DNA from: Enterorhabdus sp. P55
Lineage (GTDB): Bacteria > Actinomycetota > Coriobacteriia > Coriobacteriales > Eggerthellaceae
Direction: 5' to 3'
DNA length: 64,000 nt
Assembly (NCBI RefSeq): GCF_009911695.1
Contig: NZ_QWKK01000003.1
Location: forward strand, 1 to 64,000
Shown piece by piece: positions 10,301 through 22,300 of this stretch; positions within the stretch are counted from its first letter, which is position 1, and the number at the start of each line of letters is the position of its first letter. The notes under the pieces are model-generated. The model ran no database searches, was not told the DNA's origin, and was given only the letters and a program-made list of their open reading frames with translations. The position numbers and the translations under genes were made by a program.

Positions 10301-13300
10301 CCGACTCCCAGAAGCTCTACACCGACCCCGAGACGGGCGCTACCACCACCAAGCCCGAGGAGAGCCCCTACAGCACCGAGATAGCCAACGAGGACATCCC
10401 CGGTCGCGACGACGTGGAGGACTACGAGAACGCCAAGCGCGGCTACCAGTCCAAGGCGATCATGATCTCGAAGGGCCTCATGGCCAACTCCGAGATCAAG
10501 GAGGTGGAGGTCACCTACTACCCGCAGGTGGCGGACGGCGCGCCTGCGCCCGCCAAGCAGACGAAGGTGCTGGCCTACGCCGACCTGCTGGCTGCCGGCT
10601 ACGTCAACGGCGACGGCAACCTCGTCATCCCGTGGGACGAGTGGGGCCAGGGCTTCATGACCAACGCCGTGGTGCGCTTCACGTCCGTGGGCGTGGGCGC
10701 CGGCCTCAACACCGACGACTGCTACGTAGACGTGTGGGGCGAGGCCAACAGCGTGCTGGACATGCCGCTGTCGGCCTGGTTCGGCTGCACCTACAAGCAG
10801 GACGGCTGGCACTACCGCCTGGATGAGCCCAAGCAGCCCTACGGCGCCAACGTCAAGGGCTACGCCAAATACAAGTGGGACGGCACGAGCGAGGGCGCCT
10901 ACGCCTACGCCACGTCCAACCGCTGGAAGGCCGGCTGGCCGAACAGCTGGGCCCAGGGCGCCACGTGGCCCAACGGCTGGGGCAACGGCTATACGCGCAT
11001 CGGCGACTTCGTGAGGTATGGTTCGGATGGCGGCACGGTGTCTGATGTCACCAAGCCCGAGAACGCCTACGACGCCACTCGCGCACCGCAGTTCAAGCGC
11101 CTCATCGCCCAGTGGGAGAAGTACTGGCGCGGCGCCAATGTGTGGCAGGCCGGTGCGGCCACCGCGTGGGTGTACGGCCGTCCCTACGAGGTGAACGAGG
11201 TGGTGACCGCCCAGACGTTCATGCGCTCCGACGGCCCCGCCTCCGACAGCGGCTATGGCGACACCGCGCCCTACAACGGCGCCGCGGATCAGACCAACGG
11301 CAACCTCAAGCGTAACACCACCACCACCGCGTACTGGGAGGAGTCCGGATCGGGCTTCCGTTTCACCCTGGCCAACGACACCGACTACCGTATGCGCAAG
11401 GCGTACTTCGCCACCGAGGCGCTGCCCTACAACAAGTACGAGGGCAACCTGGTCAACTTCACCACGGAGGCCGTGGTGGTAGGCGCCGGTATGTTTACCC
11501 AAACTAACTTGCGCGACCTCAAGCTCTTCTACGCAGCCTACGACGCCGCTGCCGACGCCGTCACGCCGGGTGACGTAACCCTCTCCGGCGACGACCTGCA
11601 GACCTTCGCCAACGCCACCGACGCGACGGACGCGGACGTGGCGGCCCTGGTGGGCACCGCCGATTGGTTTGCTGACATTCGGATGGCCGACGGCTTGCTC
11701 ACCGCGTTCGACGCCGACGGCGCCGTGACGATGCAGCGCGACGCCGACGGCAACGTGGTCATCAACAAGGCGCTGTGGGGCGGCCACTACTTCCTCAACG
11801 TCGAGGCGCATATGCGCGACTTCGCCGCCCGCACCACCAACGCCGACGACGTCTGGTTCGAGTTCTGGGGCACCGGCTCCTACCGCTGGCTCGACAAGAC
11901 CATGTACGGCACCTTCCGCACCGACTGGATCACCCAGTGGTGGAACACCAACAACAAGAACGACCAGTACGCCGCGAACAGCAGCTACGGCACCCTGGTG
12001 GTGAACAACGCGCGCAACAACGTGTTCACCCCCGCCTGGATCGCCAACGCGCGGGCGCACGCCTACACCTACGGCACCGCCAGCTACGACTACAACCCCT
12101 ACAGCACGCAGAAGGGCAACACCGCGGCTCCCGCCAAGCCGGCGAGCCTGAGCGGCAACGCGCCTTATACGTCCACCGTGGGCGCGCGCCTGAACGTGGC
12201 GCTGCCGCCGGTGCGCCCCAAGGTGGAGATGTGGGGCTACAAGAACGCGGCCGCGGCCAACACCGAGCACAGCCTGCTCACCGACAAGTACGCCACCGCT
12301 GGCAGCGCCGAGACGGCGCGTGACATTCCGCGCACGCCCACGCTCACGCCGCGCCGCTCCGTCGACTGGGGCACCGAGCCCCGCGCCTACTGGCAGGACG
12401 AGCACGTGGGCTACCGCGCCGTGGTGACCAACGACTCGCTCTACGCCATGCCGCATGGCGCGCAGATCAACATCGGCCCCATCCTGCCGGTGTCTGACGA
12501 GGCCGCGCCGGCGCTGCTGCAGAACGCGGGCTTCCGCACCACCCAGCTCACGCTCTCGCGCGCGCTGTTCGACGCGGGCGTCGAGCATGACGTGAAGCAG
12601 GACGACGGCACCACGGCCGACGTGAGCCGCATCAAGTCCGTCACCTTCAGCTGGTACGCGAAGGACGCCAAGGCCAACTCCCAGTGGAACACCACCACCT
12701 GGCAGGGCGACGTGCACGGCACGGGCGGCGTGAAGAGCACCGTCACCACCCGCACCGGCAAGCTGGGCAGCGAGCTGCACACCACTACCTACGACGCCGA
12801 CCAGGTGAAGCAGTGGTTCGACGACGCCGCCGGCGACGACGTGGTGCTGACGAGCGAGAAGTGGCTCGACGGCGACCTGGCCGGCGTGACTATCGAGTAC
12901 GACTACTTCCAGAAGGGGCTGACCGGCACCGACGCCTACGTCGACTTCTTCGGCTACACCATCGACTCGCCCGATGTGGACAAGCGCCGCGCCATCACCG
13001 ACACCTGGTGCATCAACGACGGCTGGGAGGCCGACGACGGCAACACGGTCACCCAGTTCTGGGATTGGTACTACACGGTGGTGCAGCTGCCCTCTGAGTT
13101 CCGCACCACCTACGACGTGGCGGAGTGGAACTACCTGTACGCGGGGTCTGACTACGGCGCGGGCAAGAAGCCCAACGGCTACAACAGCTACAGCCCCAAC
13201 AACTACGACGAGCTGACCAACACGCGCGACTGGGGCGAGCTGTTCGCCCACATGCCCGCCTCCAGCCAGAACGTGACGGCCAAGGCGTACTTCGTGGACG

Positions 13301-16300
13301 GCGCCACGCCCATGGGCGCGCTGGCAGCCGGCGTCCTGAAAGACACCGAGGCTGCCTACTTCCGCTACTACGGCGCGGGCTGGCGCTTCGCGCTGACCAA
13401 CTACGCCAACCCCACGGTAGTCATGGCCAACAACAACGTGGCCAGCCTGCCGGGCGGCCACAGCACGTGGGATCCGGACTCCAACGTCTACGACGGCGCC
13501 TATGAGATGTTCGACAGCTACGTCGAGGTGGGCGTCATGCCCAAGGAGGCCGTGCCCGACGGCAGCGTGAGCGGCACCGCCGACGAGCGCGATGACTACG
13601 AGAACGCGTGGCGCACCTTCGATGCCAAGACCATCAGCCTGTCCGCGGGCCTGCTCCAGGCGGCCACGTGGGACAAGCTGGGCACCGCCCGCGGCAACGC
13701 GGTCAAGACCATCGCCATCACCACGCACCCGAAGCCTGCCGCCGACGGCGACGGCTCCGGCGACGGAAGCGGCGACGGGGACGGGGGCGATCCCGACCCG
13801 GCTCCGGGGGAGACGGCCGAGACCGAGACCCTGGCCGACGGCAGCACGCAGGTAACGATCACCCGCGCCGACGGCACCACAGTGGTCACGCACACCGCGC
13901 TTGACGGCACGGTGACGGTCACGCGCACCTTCGCGCTCGACACCATCCAGGCTGCTGGCGCCACCCTGGACGCCGATGGCAACCTGGTCATCCCGTCTGA
14001 GGTGTGGGAGGGCGAGTACTTCCTGAAGGCGCGCGTGGATTTCGCGCACTTCAACGCCAACGTGCGCGAGGCCGACAACGCCGCCGTGGACGTGCTGGGC
14101 CGCACCGACGTGTCGCAGAAGAACGTGACGCTGGCCGCCACGTTCAACACCTGCTATGGCGAGAACACCTCGCTCTCGGGCGCGCTGACCCCCGGCGAGG
14201 GCTGGGATCACCGCGACGACCGCTACGGCCGCTGGGGCAACGCCATCAACGGCACGAGCGTATCGGGCACCGAGGGCGACAGCGTGGACACGCTCTTCAA
14301 CCACGTGAACCCCGCGCTGACCACGGACACCAACGGCAACCAGGCGCTGCCCATCAAGACCCTGGGCATCACCATCCGCCAGAACAGCACCATCATCGAC
14401 CGCCCGAGCCTGCTCAACCGCTCTAACGGCATGGATCTGGAGGATCGTGCTACCCTGGTGGCCCAGATCGATCCCATCAAGCCTGACGTGATCGGCGAGA
14501 CGCTGCTGGGTGCCCCGCGCCCCGGCACCGACCGCGCGGCCCTTACGTGGGACGGCAGCGAGAAGCCGGAGGATCCGGGCAAGTACTTCGACGACAAGGA
14601 GCTGGAGACCCTCATGGGCTCCGAGAGCTCCGGCTGGCGCCTGAGCCTGACCAACACGTCCGACTACGCCCTCGACCACGCGCGCTTGAACGTGGGCCCG
14701 GTGTACTCCGAGCTGGTGGACGGCGTGTGGCGCGGCTTCGACGTGACGCACCTGTACCTGAGCGACCAGGCCATGGCCGCCATCCTGGCCGGCAAGATCG
14801 CCGAGAAGAACAACGCTGACTTCAAGGATCAGTACGAGACCATCGGATCCTATGACGTGCCCGCTTACAACCAGGCTGCCTACGACGCCCTGACCGTGGA
14901 CGACGTGAAGGCCATGCTGGAGGGCTATACGGTGGACCTCTACACCGTGGGCCGCGAGGACGCCACCGCCGTGGGCACCACGGCCAACGCCAACGGCAGC
15001 TTCGCCGCCGCCGTCCCCTCCACGCCCTCGGTCACGCTGAACCTGGCCGATTACGTGGTGGAAGAGGACATCTACGACGGCGCCTCCGACGACGTGACCG
15101 GCAAGAAGCGCATCGTCATCGACATTCCCAAGGAGGCCTGGAAGAGCGACGCCGAGGATGCCGATCCCGATGCCGGCACCGAGGCCCATGCGGGCAACTA
15201 CCTGCTCAAGGCCGTCTACCACCTGCCCGGCTTCGCCTCCAATGTGCCCGGCTTCACCACCGACTCCGCGGGCAAGCCTGCGGGCAACGGCGTGTACCTG
15301 GACGTGTTCGGCGCGCCGAGCCGCGCGGTGACCATGCGTCTGGACGCCACCTTCAGCACCGAGTACAAGACCGAGAGCTGGAACCAGAACACCGCCACCC
15401 GCACCACCGATAGCGACTACTCCACCATGCTGCCGCTGACGGCGGAGCCCTCCATCCGCACCACCTTCAACTGGACGGGCGGCACCTCCAGCGAGGATCA
15501 CCGCAACGTCACCCTGGTGGAGGACGGCTACACCGACGCCGATGGCAAGGACATCGACCGGACCATCTTCAATGCCAACAGCTACGTGCCCTACCGCTGG
15601 GGCGAGGGCCCGACGGTGGACAAGAACGATCCGACCGGACCTACCGAGTGGGCGTGGTACGAGTACGTCCTGGAGAACAACACGCGCTCCACGGCCGAGA
15701 ACGGCTACTACGACCTGGTTATCAACGAGGTCTCCAATCCCAACGGCGATGCTCGCGGCTTCATTCTGAAGGAGCTGCAGGTGGACGGCTGGCAGCGCTA
15801 TGCCACCACCGGCCGCCATCCCGTGCTGACCCCGGATGACTTCGCCGCGAATCCCGACGTTGCCTACGAGTGGGGCAACCGCGCCGGCACCATCGGCGAG
15901 CTGTGGATCTACGGCTATGACCAGACGGTCTACCACGACAACGGCGACCACGCGACGCCTGAGGCCACGCCCATGGCCAAGATCCCCCTGGACGACGCCT
16001 TCCTGGAGACGTACCTGGGCAGCACGGTCAAGGGCGAGCAGGGCACGCTCATCCTGCCCCTGGATGAGGCTACCCTGACGCCGTACCTGACGGCAGGGGA
16101 GGACTTCCGTCCCATCGGCACCGTGCGCCTGATATACCAGTCCATGGCCTCTAATCTGGTGTGGAATGCCGACGAGTCCCAGGACACGTCGTTTACCGCG
16201 CGCCTCTACGGTGACGTGCGCACCCACGGCACCCAGACGAGCGTGACCGACGCGAACAGCTACAGCAATCTCATGTCGTCCAAGACGGCGTACTTCCCGC

Positions 16301-19300
16301 TGTCGTCCTACTACGGCAACATCAACCGCACCACGGAGTGCAAGGTCAACGTCACCAGCTACTACGCCACCACCACGTCCGAGGCCTTCAAGCCGGCCTC
16401 GGCGCGCCCGAATGCGGGCACGGCGACGAAGAACGCCACGGTGGAGGACGTGCAGAAGTCCACCACCGACGGCGGCACGCGCCAGCCGCTCGCGGCCGTG
16501 GACAGCAGCAGCTACCCCTACATCCGCAACAACACGAGCCTGGCCAACGGCAACCGCGCCGTGGTGGAAGTGGCTAACAAGGCCGACGACGCGGGCTACC
16601 ACTTCACCTACCGCAACTCCACCCGCGCCCGCTCCGACGCGGCCGCCATCACCATGCGCATCGACTCCGTGTCGATGAAGGCGCGCCAGATGCTCACGTC
16701 CAATGCCGATCCTGCCGACGACCTGGACTTCACGCACTACTACGACGAGAACGGCAACCTCCAGAGCGACGGCTTCTACACCAACCGCGGCGTGGTGCGC
16801 GGCTTCAAGACCGAGACGCTCGACCTGAGCTCGGCCACCACGGCCATGGGCCAGTTCCAGTACGCCGACCTGACGTTCCTGCAGCCCAACGGCGTGCGCT
16901 TCATCCTGCGCCTGAGCCCGGATGAACTGGCCAAGTACCGAAACGCGGCCAACGGCTACACGATTGACTTCGCCGCTGTCTGGGGCACGACCCTCGTGCG
17001 CGACCTGGTGGCCAGCCCCGACCTGGCCGGCAGCCGCTATGCCGCCGCGGACATCACCAACTACAACGTGCCCAAGCAGCAGTACACCATCGACGACTGC
17101 TACTTGTACCAGATCGACCTGCAGTACGGCTCGCTCGAGCCCAGCTGGCGCCCGACGAACCACCTGGAGACGGCCGATGCCGCCGCCGACGCCCAGGGCC
17201 TGCTGGACGTGCGCGCCACGGGCGAGACCGACTGGTACAACGCCGCGGGCAACGTGGACACCAACCAGCACACCCACAACGGCGCCGCGCAGAACCGCTG
17301 CCAGTCTCAGTACTTCACCACCTACACCAGCGGCGGCGTGCTGCGCTACACCAACTACTACCCGCACGACAACACGCTGCACAGCTCGCTGTTCCTCACC
17401 CAGACGGGCGCCTACGACACGCGCGCCCTGGTGGAGAAGTGCGCCGGCATCAGCGTGCCGCGCCCCCGCATGGAGGTGCACAGCTTCGTGCAGTACGGCC
17501 AGGCCGACTACACCGAGCAGGTGCGCGCGGACAGCAGCAATACCGACGCCAACCGCACCGAGGTGACGGTGCCCTACGCCAAGAACTTCACCTTCCAGGC
17601 GCAGCTGCGCAACGAGCCGCGCTCGGGCGCGAGCGCGTATTCCAAGCTCGACGACGCCGACGTGACCGTCACCTACCCGCTCGACTTCGAGGCGAACATC
17701 GTCACGGGGCCGGGTACCACCAACAACAAGATGAGTACGTGGACGGGCTTCCACCCCACGCTGACTACCATCAAGAGCGAGTTCATCGAGTGCTTCCCCG
17801 GCGAGACGGTGGGCAAGATCCGCATCTACGGCTACACGCGCTCGCAGGTGGCAAGCGTCCGGAGCCTGGCTGCGGCGCCTACCAACGTGCCGCTCAAGAA
17901 GATCGTCCTGCGCCCGTACTACGAGGGCGACGCTCTGGCTGGCTTCGAGGTGGAGGACGCGCCGGAGAAGAACGCGGCGGCCAAGACGAAGTTCCCGCTG
18001 GCGGCCAACGGCGATCTGGTGCTCGAGGAGAAGGACATCTACAACCTGGGCATCGAGATCACCAAGACCTTCCAGCTGTGGTCGTGGAAGAACATGGCCG
18101 AGGACGCGGTGGACTACGCCAACCAGAACATCGTGATCCAGGGCTACACCGACACCTACTTCGAGAAGCAGCGCACCATCCGCGTGACCACCGAGAACCA
18201 CCTGGACAGCTTCCGCGAGGCGCCGCTCGACCTGCCGCTGTTCACGGCGGGCCAGCCCCTCGTGGCCGGCAGCGTGTACGGCAACGCCAACACCGTGGCC
18301 GACAACTACATCGTGTCCTACACCGACAGCTCGCTCTACTTCGTGTCGAAGATGTACTACGATGCCGTGAGCCGCGCGGCCTACGCTGATGTGATGAGCG
18401 GCGAGGCCGTGGAGGACAAGAACGAGGCCGACGCCAACAAGAGCCCGCTTGAGCAGGCGGTGGGCAAGAAGTTCGAGCTGGCGGCCGACAAGAGCGCCTT
18501 CGACACCACGCTGTACTCGTTCGACGAGAAGGACGTGTGCGACGGCTACCTGACCATCCCCGAGGCCAACCTGGGCAGCTACGTCTACGGCGAGGACACC
18601 CCCGAGGCGTCCAAGACCACCGTCTACGTGTACCAGGAGAACGCCGATCCGACCAAGCCCGGTACCTACGTGGAGGCCACGCTGGGCCTGGGCGCGCCGG
18701 ATGCAGACGGCAACCCCACCTACACCTATACCGTGGGGGCTCTCACGCTGCCGGCCAAGGGCGTGGGCTTCTACACCTACGACGTCGGCGCCATCCACGA
18801 TGGCTACACGGCCATCCCCGCCGGCTCGGTGAAGGACTACCTCACCAACGGCAAGAGCGTCTTCGTGAACGAGGGCGGCTCCTACAAGGAGGCCGTGCTC
18901 GTGAAGGGCGAGGAGGAGGACGACGGCTCCTTCGACATCACCTACTGGCTGATGGGCGAGGCGCTCAGCGGCGCCCCGGCCGATGAGAAGGCCACGGCCA
19001 AGTGGATCCTGCGCAACGCCAACTACGACATCGTGGTGGAGTACGCCATCAGCGACCCGCATACCGACGAGAACGGCAACGAGGTTCCCGCCGTGCCGAA
19101 GGGCCATGTCATCAGCGCCACGGAGACGAAGCCGGCGGCCGACGGCAAGCGCGCCGTGGTGACGGTGGTCGTGAGCCGCGGCACCACCGAGGAGGCCGAG
19201 GGCGAGGCCGGCAACCCCATGGCCGACCTCGTGGGCAAGACCGAGCAGTACGTGCGCGACCAGATTGCCGCGATGAACGACTACGAGGCTCAGTCCGAGG

Positions 19301-22300
19301 TCAAGTACGAGTACAGCGACCAGGCCGCCGGCACCGTCATCGCCATCACTCCCGCGCCCGACCTGACCAAGCCCATCCTCGACGACAATGGCAACCCCGT
19401 GCTGGACGCGGAGGGCAACCCCACCTACGCCCCGCTGACCAAGACGGTCTCCGACGGCAACGGCGGCACCATCCTCGTGAACATCATGCAGCTGACCGTC
19501 TCGCTCGGCGCGTACGTGAAGGGCGAGTTCGAGGACTACCTGAAGATGACGCCCGAGGCCGCCAAGAAGGCCCTCGCGGACGATGGCTACGAGGTGCTCG
19601 CCACCGAGGAGGAAGCCAACGACGACATCAAGCAGGGCGAGATCATCCGCATCGTGAAGGACAAGGAGGCCTGGGACGAGACGGTCACCAACCCGGACGA
19701 CGGCTCCACCTCCACCGTTCACCATCCCGCCCAGGTGCACCTGGTGGTGTCGAGCGGCCTCACCCCGCAGACGGCCGAGAAGAAGCTCTTCGAGTCGTAC
19801 GCGGGCCAGGACAAGGACACCGTGCTCCAGGCGCTGCGCGACCTCAACTACACCATCGACGAGGCTGACATCACCGAGGAGCAGAGCGACGACTACGGCC
19901 TGGGCATGGTCATCAGCATCGCGCGCAAGGACGCCTTCAGCGACGACGCGGGCAACCGCGGCGCGCTCTCGGTGGTGGTGTCGAGCGGCTACACGCCCGC
20001 CAAGGAGCGCGAGCTGCTGTTCGAGAGCTGCGTGGGGCTTACCCAGGACGCGGCCACGGCCATCCTGACGGATGCCGGCTACACCGTGTCCAAGGACGTG
20101 AGCTACGAGGCGAGCGACGACGTGGTGGACGGCAGCGTGACCACCCCCGGCATCGCGGCGGGGCACGTGGTGTGCATCCACCTGCTGGACGCCGACGGCA
20201 ACGAGGTGACCGGCAACGACGCGCCCCTGGGCCTGAAGTCGGTCAAGATCGTGCTGTCGAGCGGCCCCTCTGCCGGCGACGGCAGCGGCGGCAACGTCTC
20301 CGGCACCGTGGTGGGCGGCCCGTCGCATGCGTTCGACGGCCCGGACGTCACCGACGGCAGCCTGCTCAAGGGCGACCCGGAGGCCAACCGCTTCACCAAC
20401 TACAACTCCGGCTCGAATGACGGCCACCATCACCATCAGGGCCACTCGAGCTGCTGGGGCAGCTCGGCCGACGAGGGCTCGGGCGACCTGGCCATCGGCT
20501 ACAAGGCCCAAGGCTCGTTCCTCGTGGACTTCCGCCAGGTGGATACCGAGCCCAACGCCGCCGGCCGCGGCCTGGGCAACACCACCGGCAACTGGCCGGA
20601 GGGCACGAGCTACATGCAGCAGGGCAACTCGGGCTACTTCACCAACATCTGCACCACGTGCAACAACTGGGCGTACCACGACCGCACCTACCACTGGATG
20701 TACGGCAGCCTCAACGACGATGCGACGGGCAACATGCGCCGCATCTACCACTACAACTACGGCTACTACAACCAGTACCACAGCTGCACCGAGTACGACG
20801 ACAACAGCTCCACGTCCACGTACAACAACAGCGCCAAGAGCGGCAACCCGCACTACGACTCGGTGGGTTCCTACACCTACAACACCGGCGCGCACCTCAC
20901 CATGACCCAGAAGCTCCAGGGCGACGGCTTCGACGCGTACTACGTGAAGATCAAGCGCCAGGCCCTGCCCTACCTGGACAAGGTGACCGTCAACTTCAAC
21001 AAGGGCAAGGCCCTGGAGGTGTCGGGCACCCAGATTCGCCAGGCGTACTACGACGAGCTGACCCGCGCCGGGTCCAAGGGCACCTCCGTCCAGCGCGACA
21101 GCGACGGCAACTACTACTTCCGCCTGAACCTGCTCAAGCGCGACGCGAGCGGCAACCCCGTGGCATCCTTCGGCATCAACTCCGATGACGCCTACCGCGA
21201 CACGTTCAACGACTACACGGAGGGCATGGACATCTACCAGGTGACCTCCATCGTCTACGACATCACCATCAACCAGGGCACCACCGACGCGGCGGGCAAC
21301 GCCGTACGGCCCGACTACGGCCAGTGGTTCGCCGACCGCCTGACCGACCCGAAGGCCTGGGCCAACGCCATGTCCTTCGAGGTGACGGGTCGCTTCATCA
21401 AGGCCGGCAGCTACAACGCCGACGGCAGCTACGCCCCGGCCACCGTGACCGCCGTCACCGACATGGACATGACCATCGGCGGCGAGTACTCCGGCACGGC
21501 CTACGCCCACCAGGCGGCGCAGCGCTACGACTCGCCCAACAAGCGCTACAACGGCGCCGACGCCAACAACACGAGCTCCAACGAGTACGGCCGCGGCACG
21601 TGGTCCTACGCCAACTACCACCGCAACGGTGCCTGCCACAACACGAGCTGGTACCACCAGGGCTGCGGCTGGCACGGCCACCACACCCACTTCTACAGCT
21701 TCGACGAGGGCAAGATGCGCCACCTGCGCACGTCGGTGCGCTTCCTCACCTACGAGAGCCGCAACTACCTGCGCAAGTCCGTCACGCGCAACAGCGGCTC
21801 GCTCGGCGTGCAGGGCAACACCAACGTGACGAGCAACAACTCCGACCAACGCGTGTTCGCCAGCGACGAGGGCTACTTCCTCTCGCTGTACCGCTACCCG
21901 GCGGGCTGGAACTCCACGAGCTACTCCGATCACGACTACCGTCCGTGGGCCAACTACTACTCGGCCTCCGACAACATCCGCATCACCGACGAGCTGCCCA
22001 TCGTGTACCCCGATACCGACATCGAGTACTTCGGCTTCGTGGGCACGGGGCTCAAGTTCTTCAAGGGCTCCACGAGCCAGAGCAACTCGAGCGTCTGGGC
22101 GCACCTCAACCCCGTCACCAACCAGGCGGGCCAGGAGCGCACGGGCAACCTGGATAAGGTGTACATCACCCTGCGCACCACCAAGTGGGCCGAGACGACG
22201 GACACCGCCGCCTGGCCCAACGGCTGGGAGAAGAAGGACGGCGAGAGCCGTACCATCCGCATCCGCCAGAACGGCCTGTACTTGGTGAACGCCAACGGCA

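Noticed and set aside
20425-20436. HHHH as a possible engineered His tag
   Set aside because: It lies inside a natural His/Tyr/Cys-rich region, in frame within a huge native gene, with no vector sequence nearby.
7585-22104. Minus-strand open frame of about 4,840 codons
   Set aside because: Same codon-aligned antisense shadow; no ribosome binding site, domain or normal composition.
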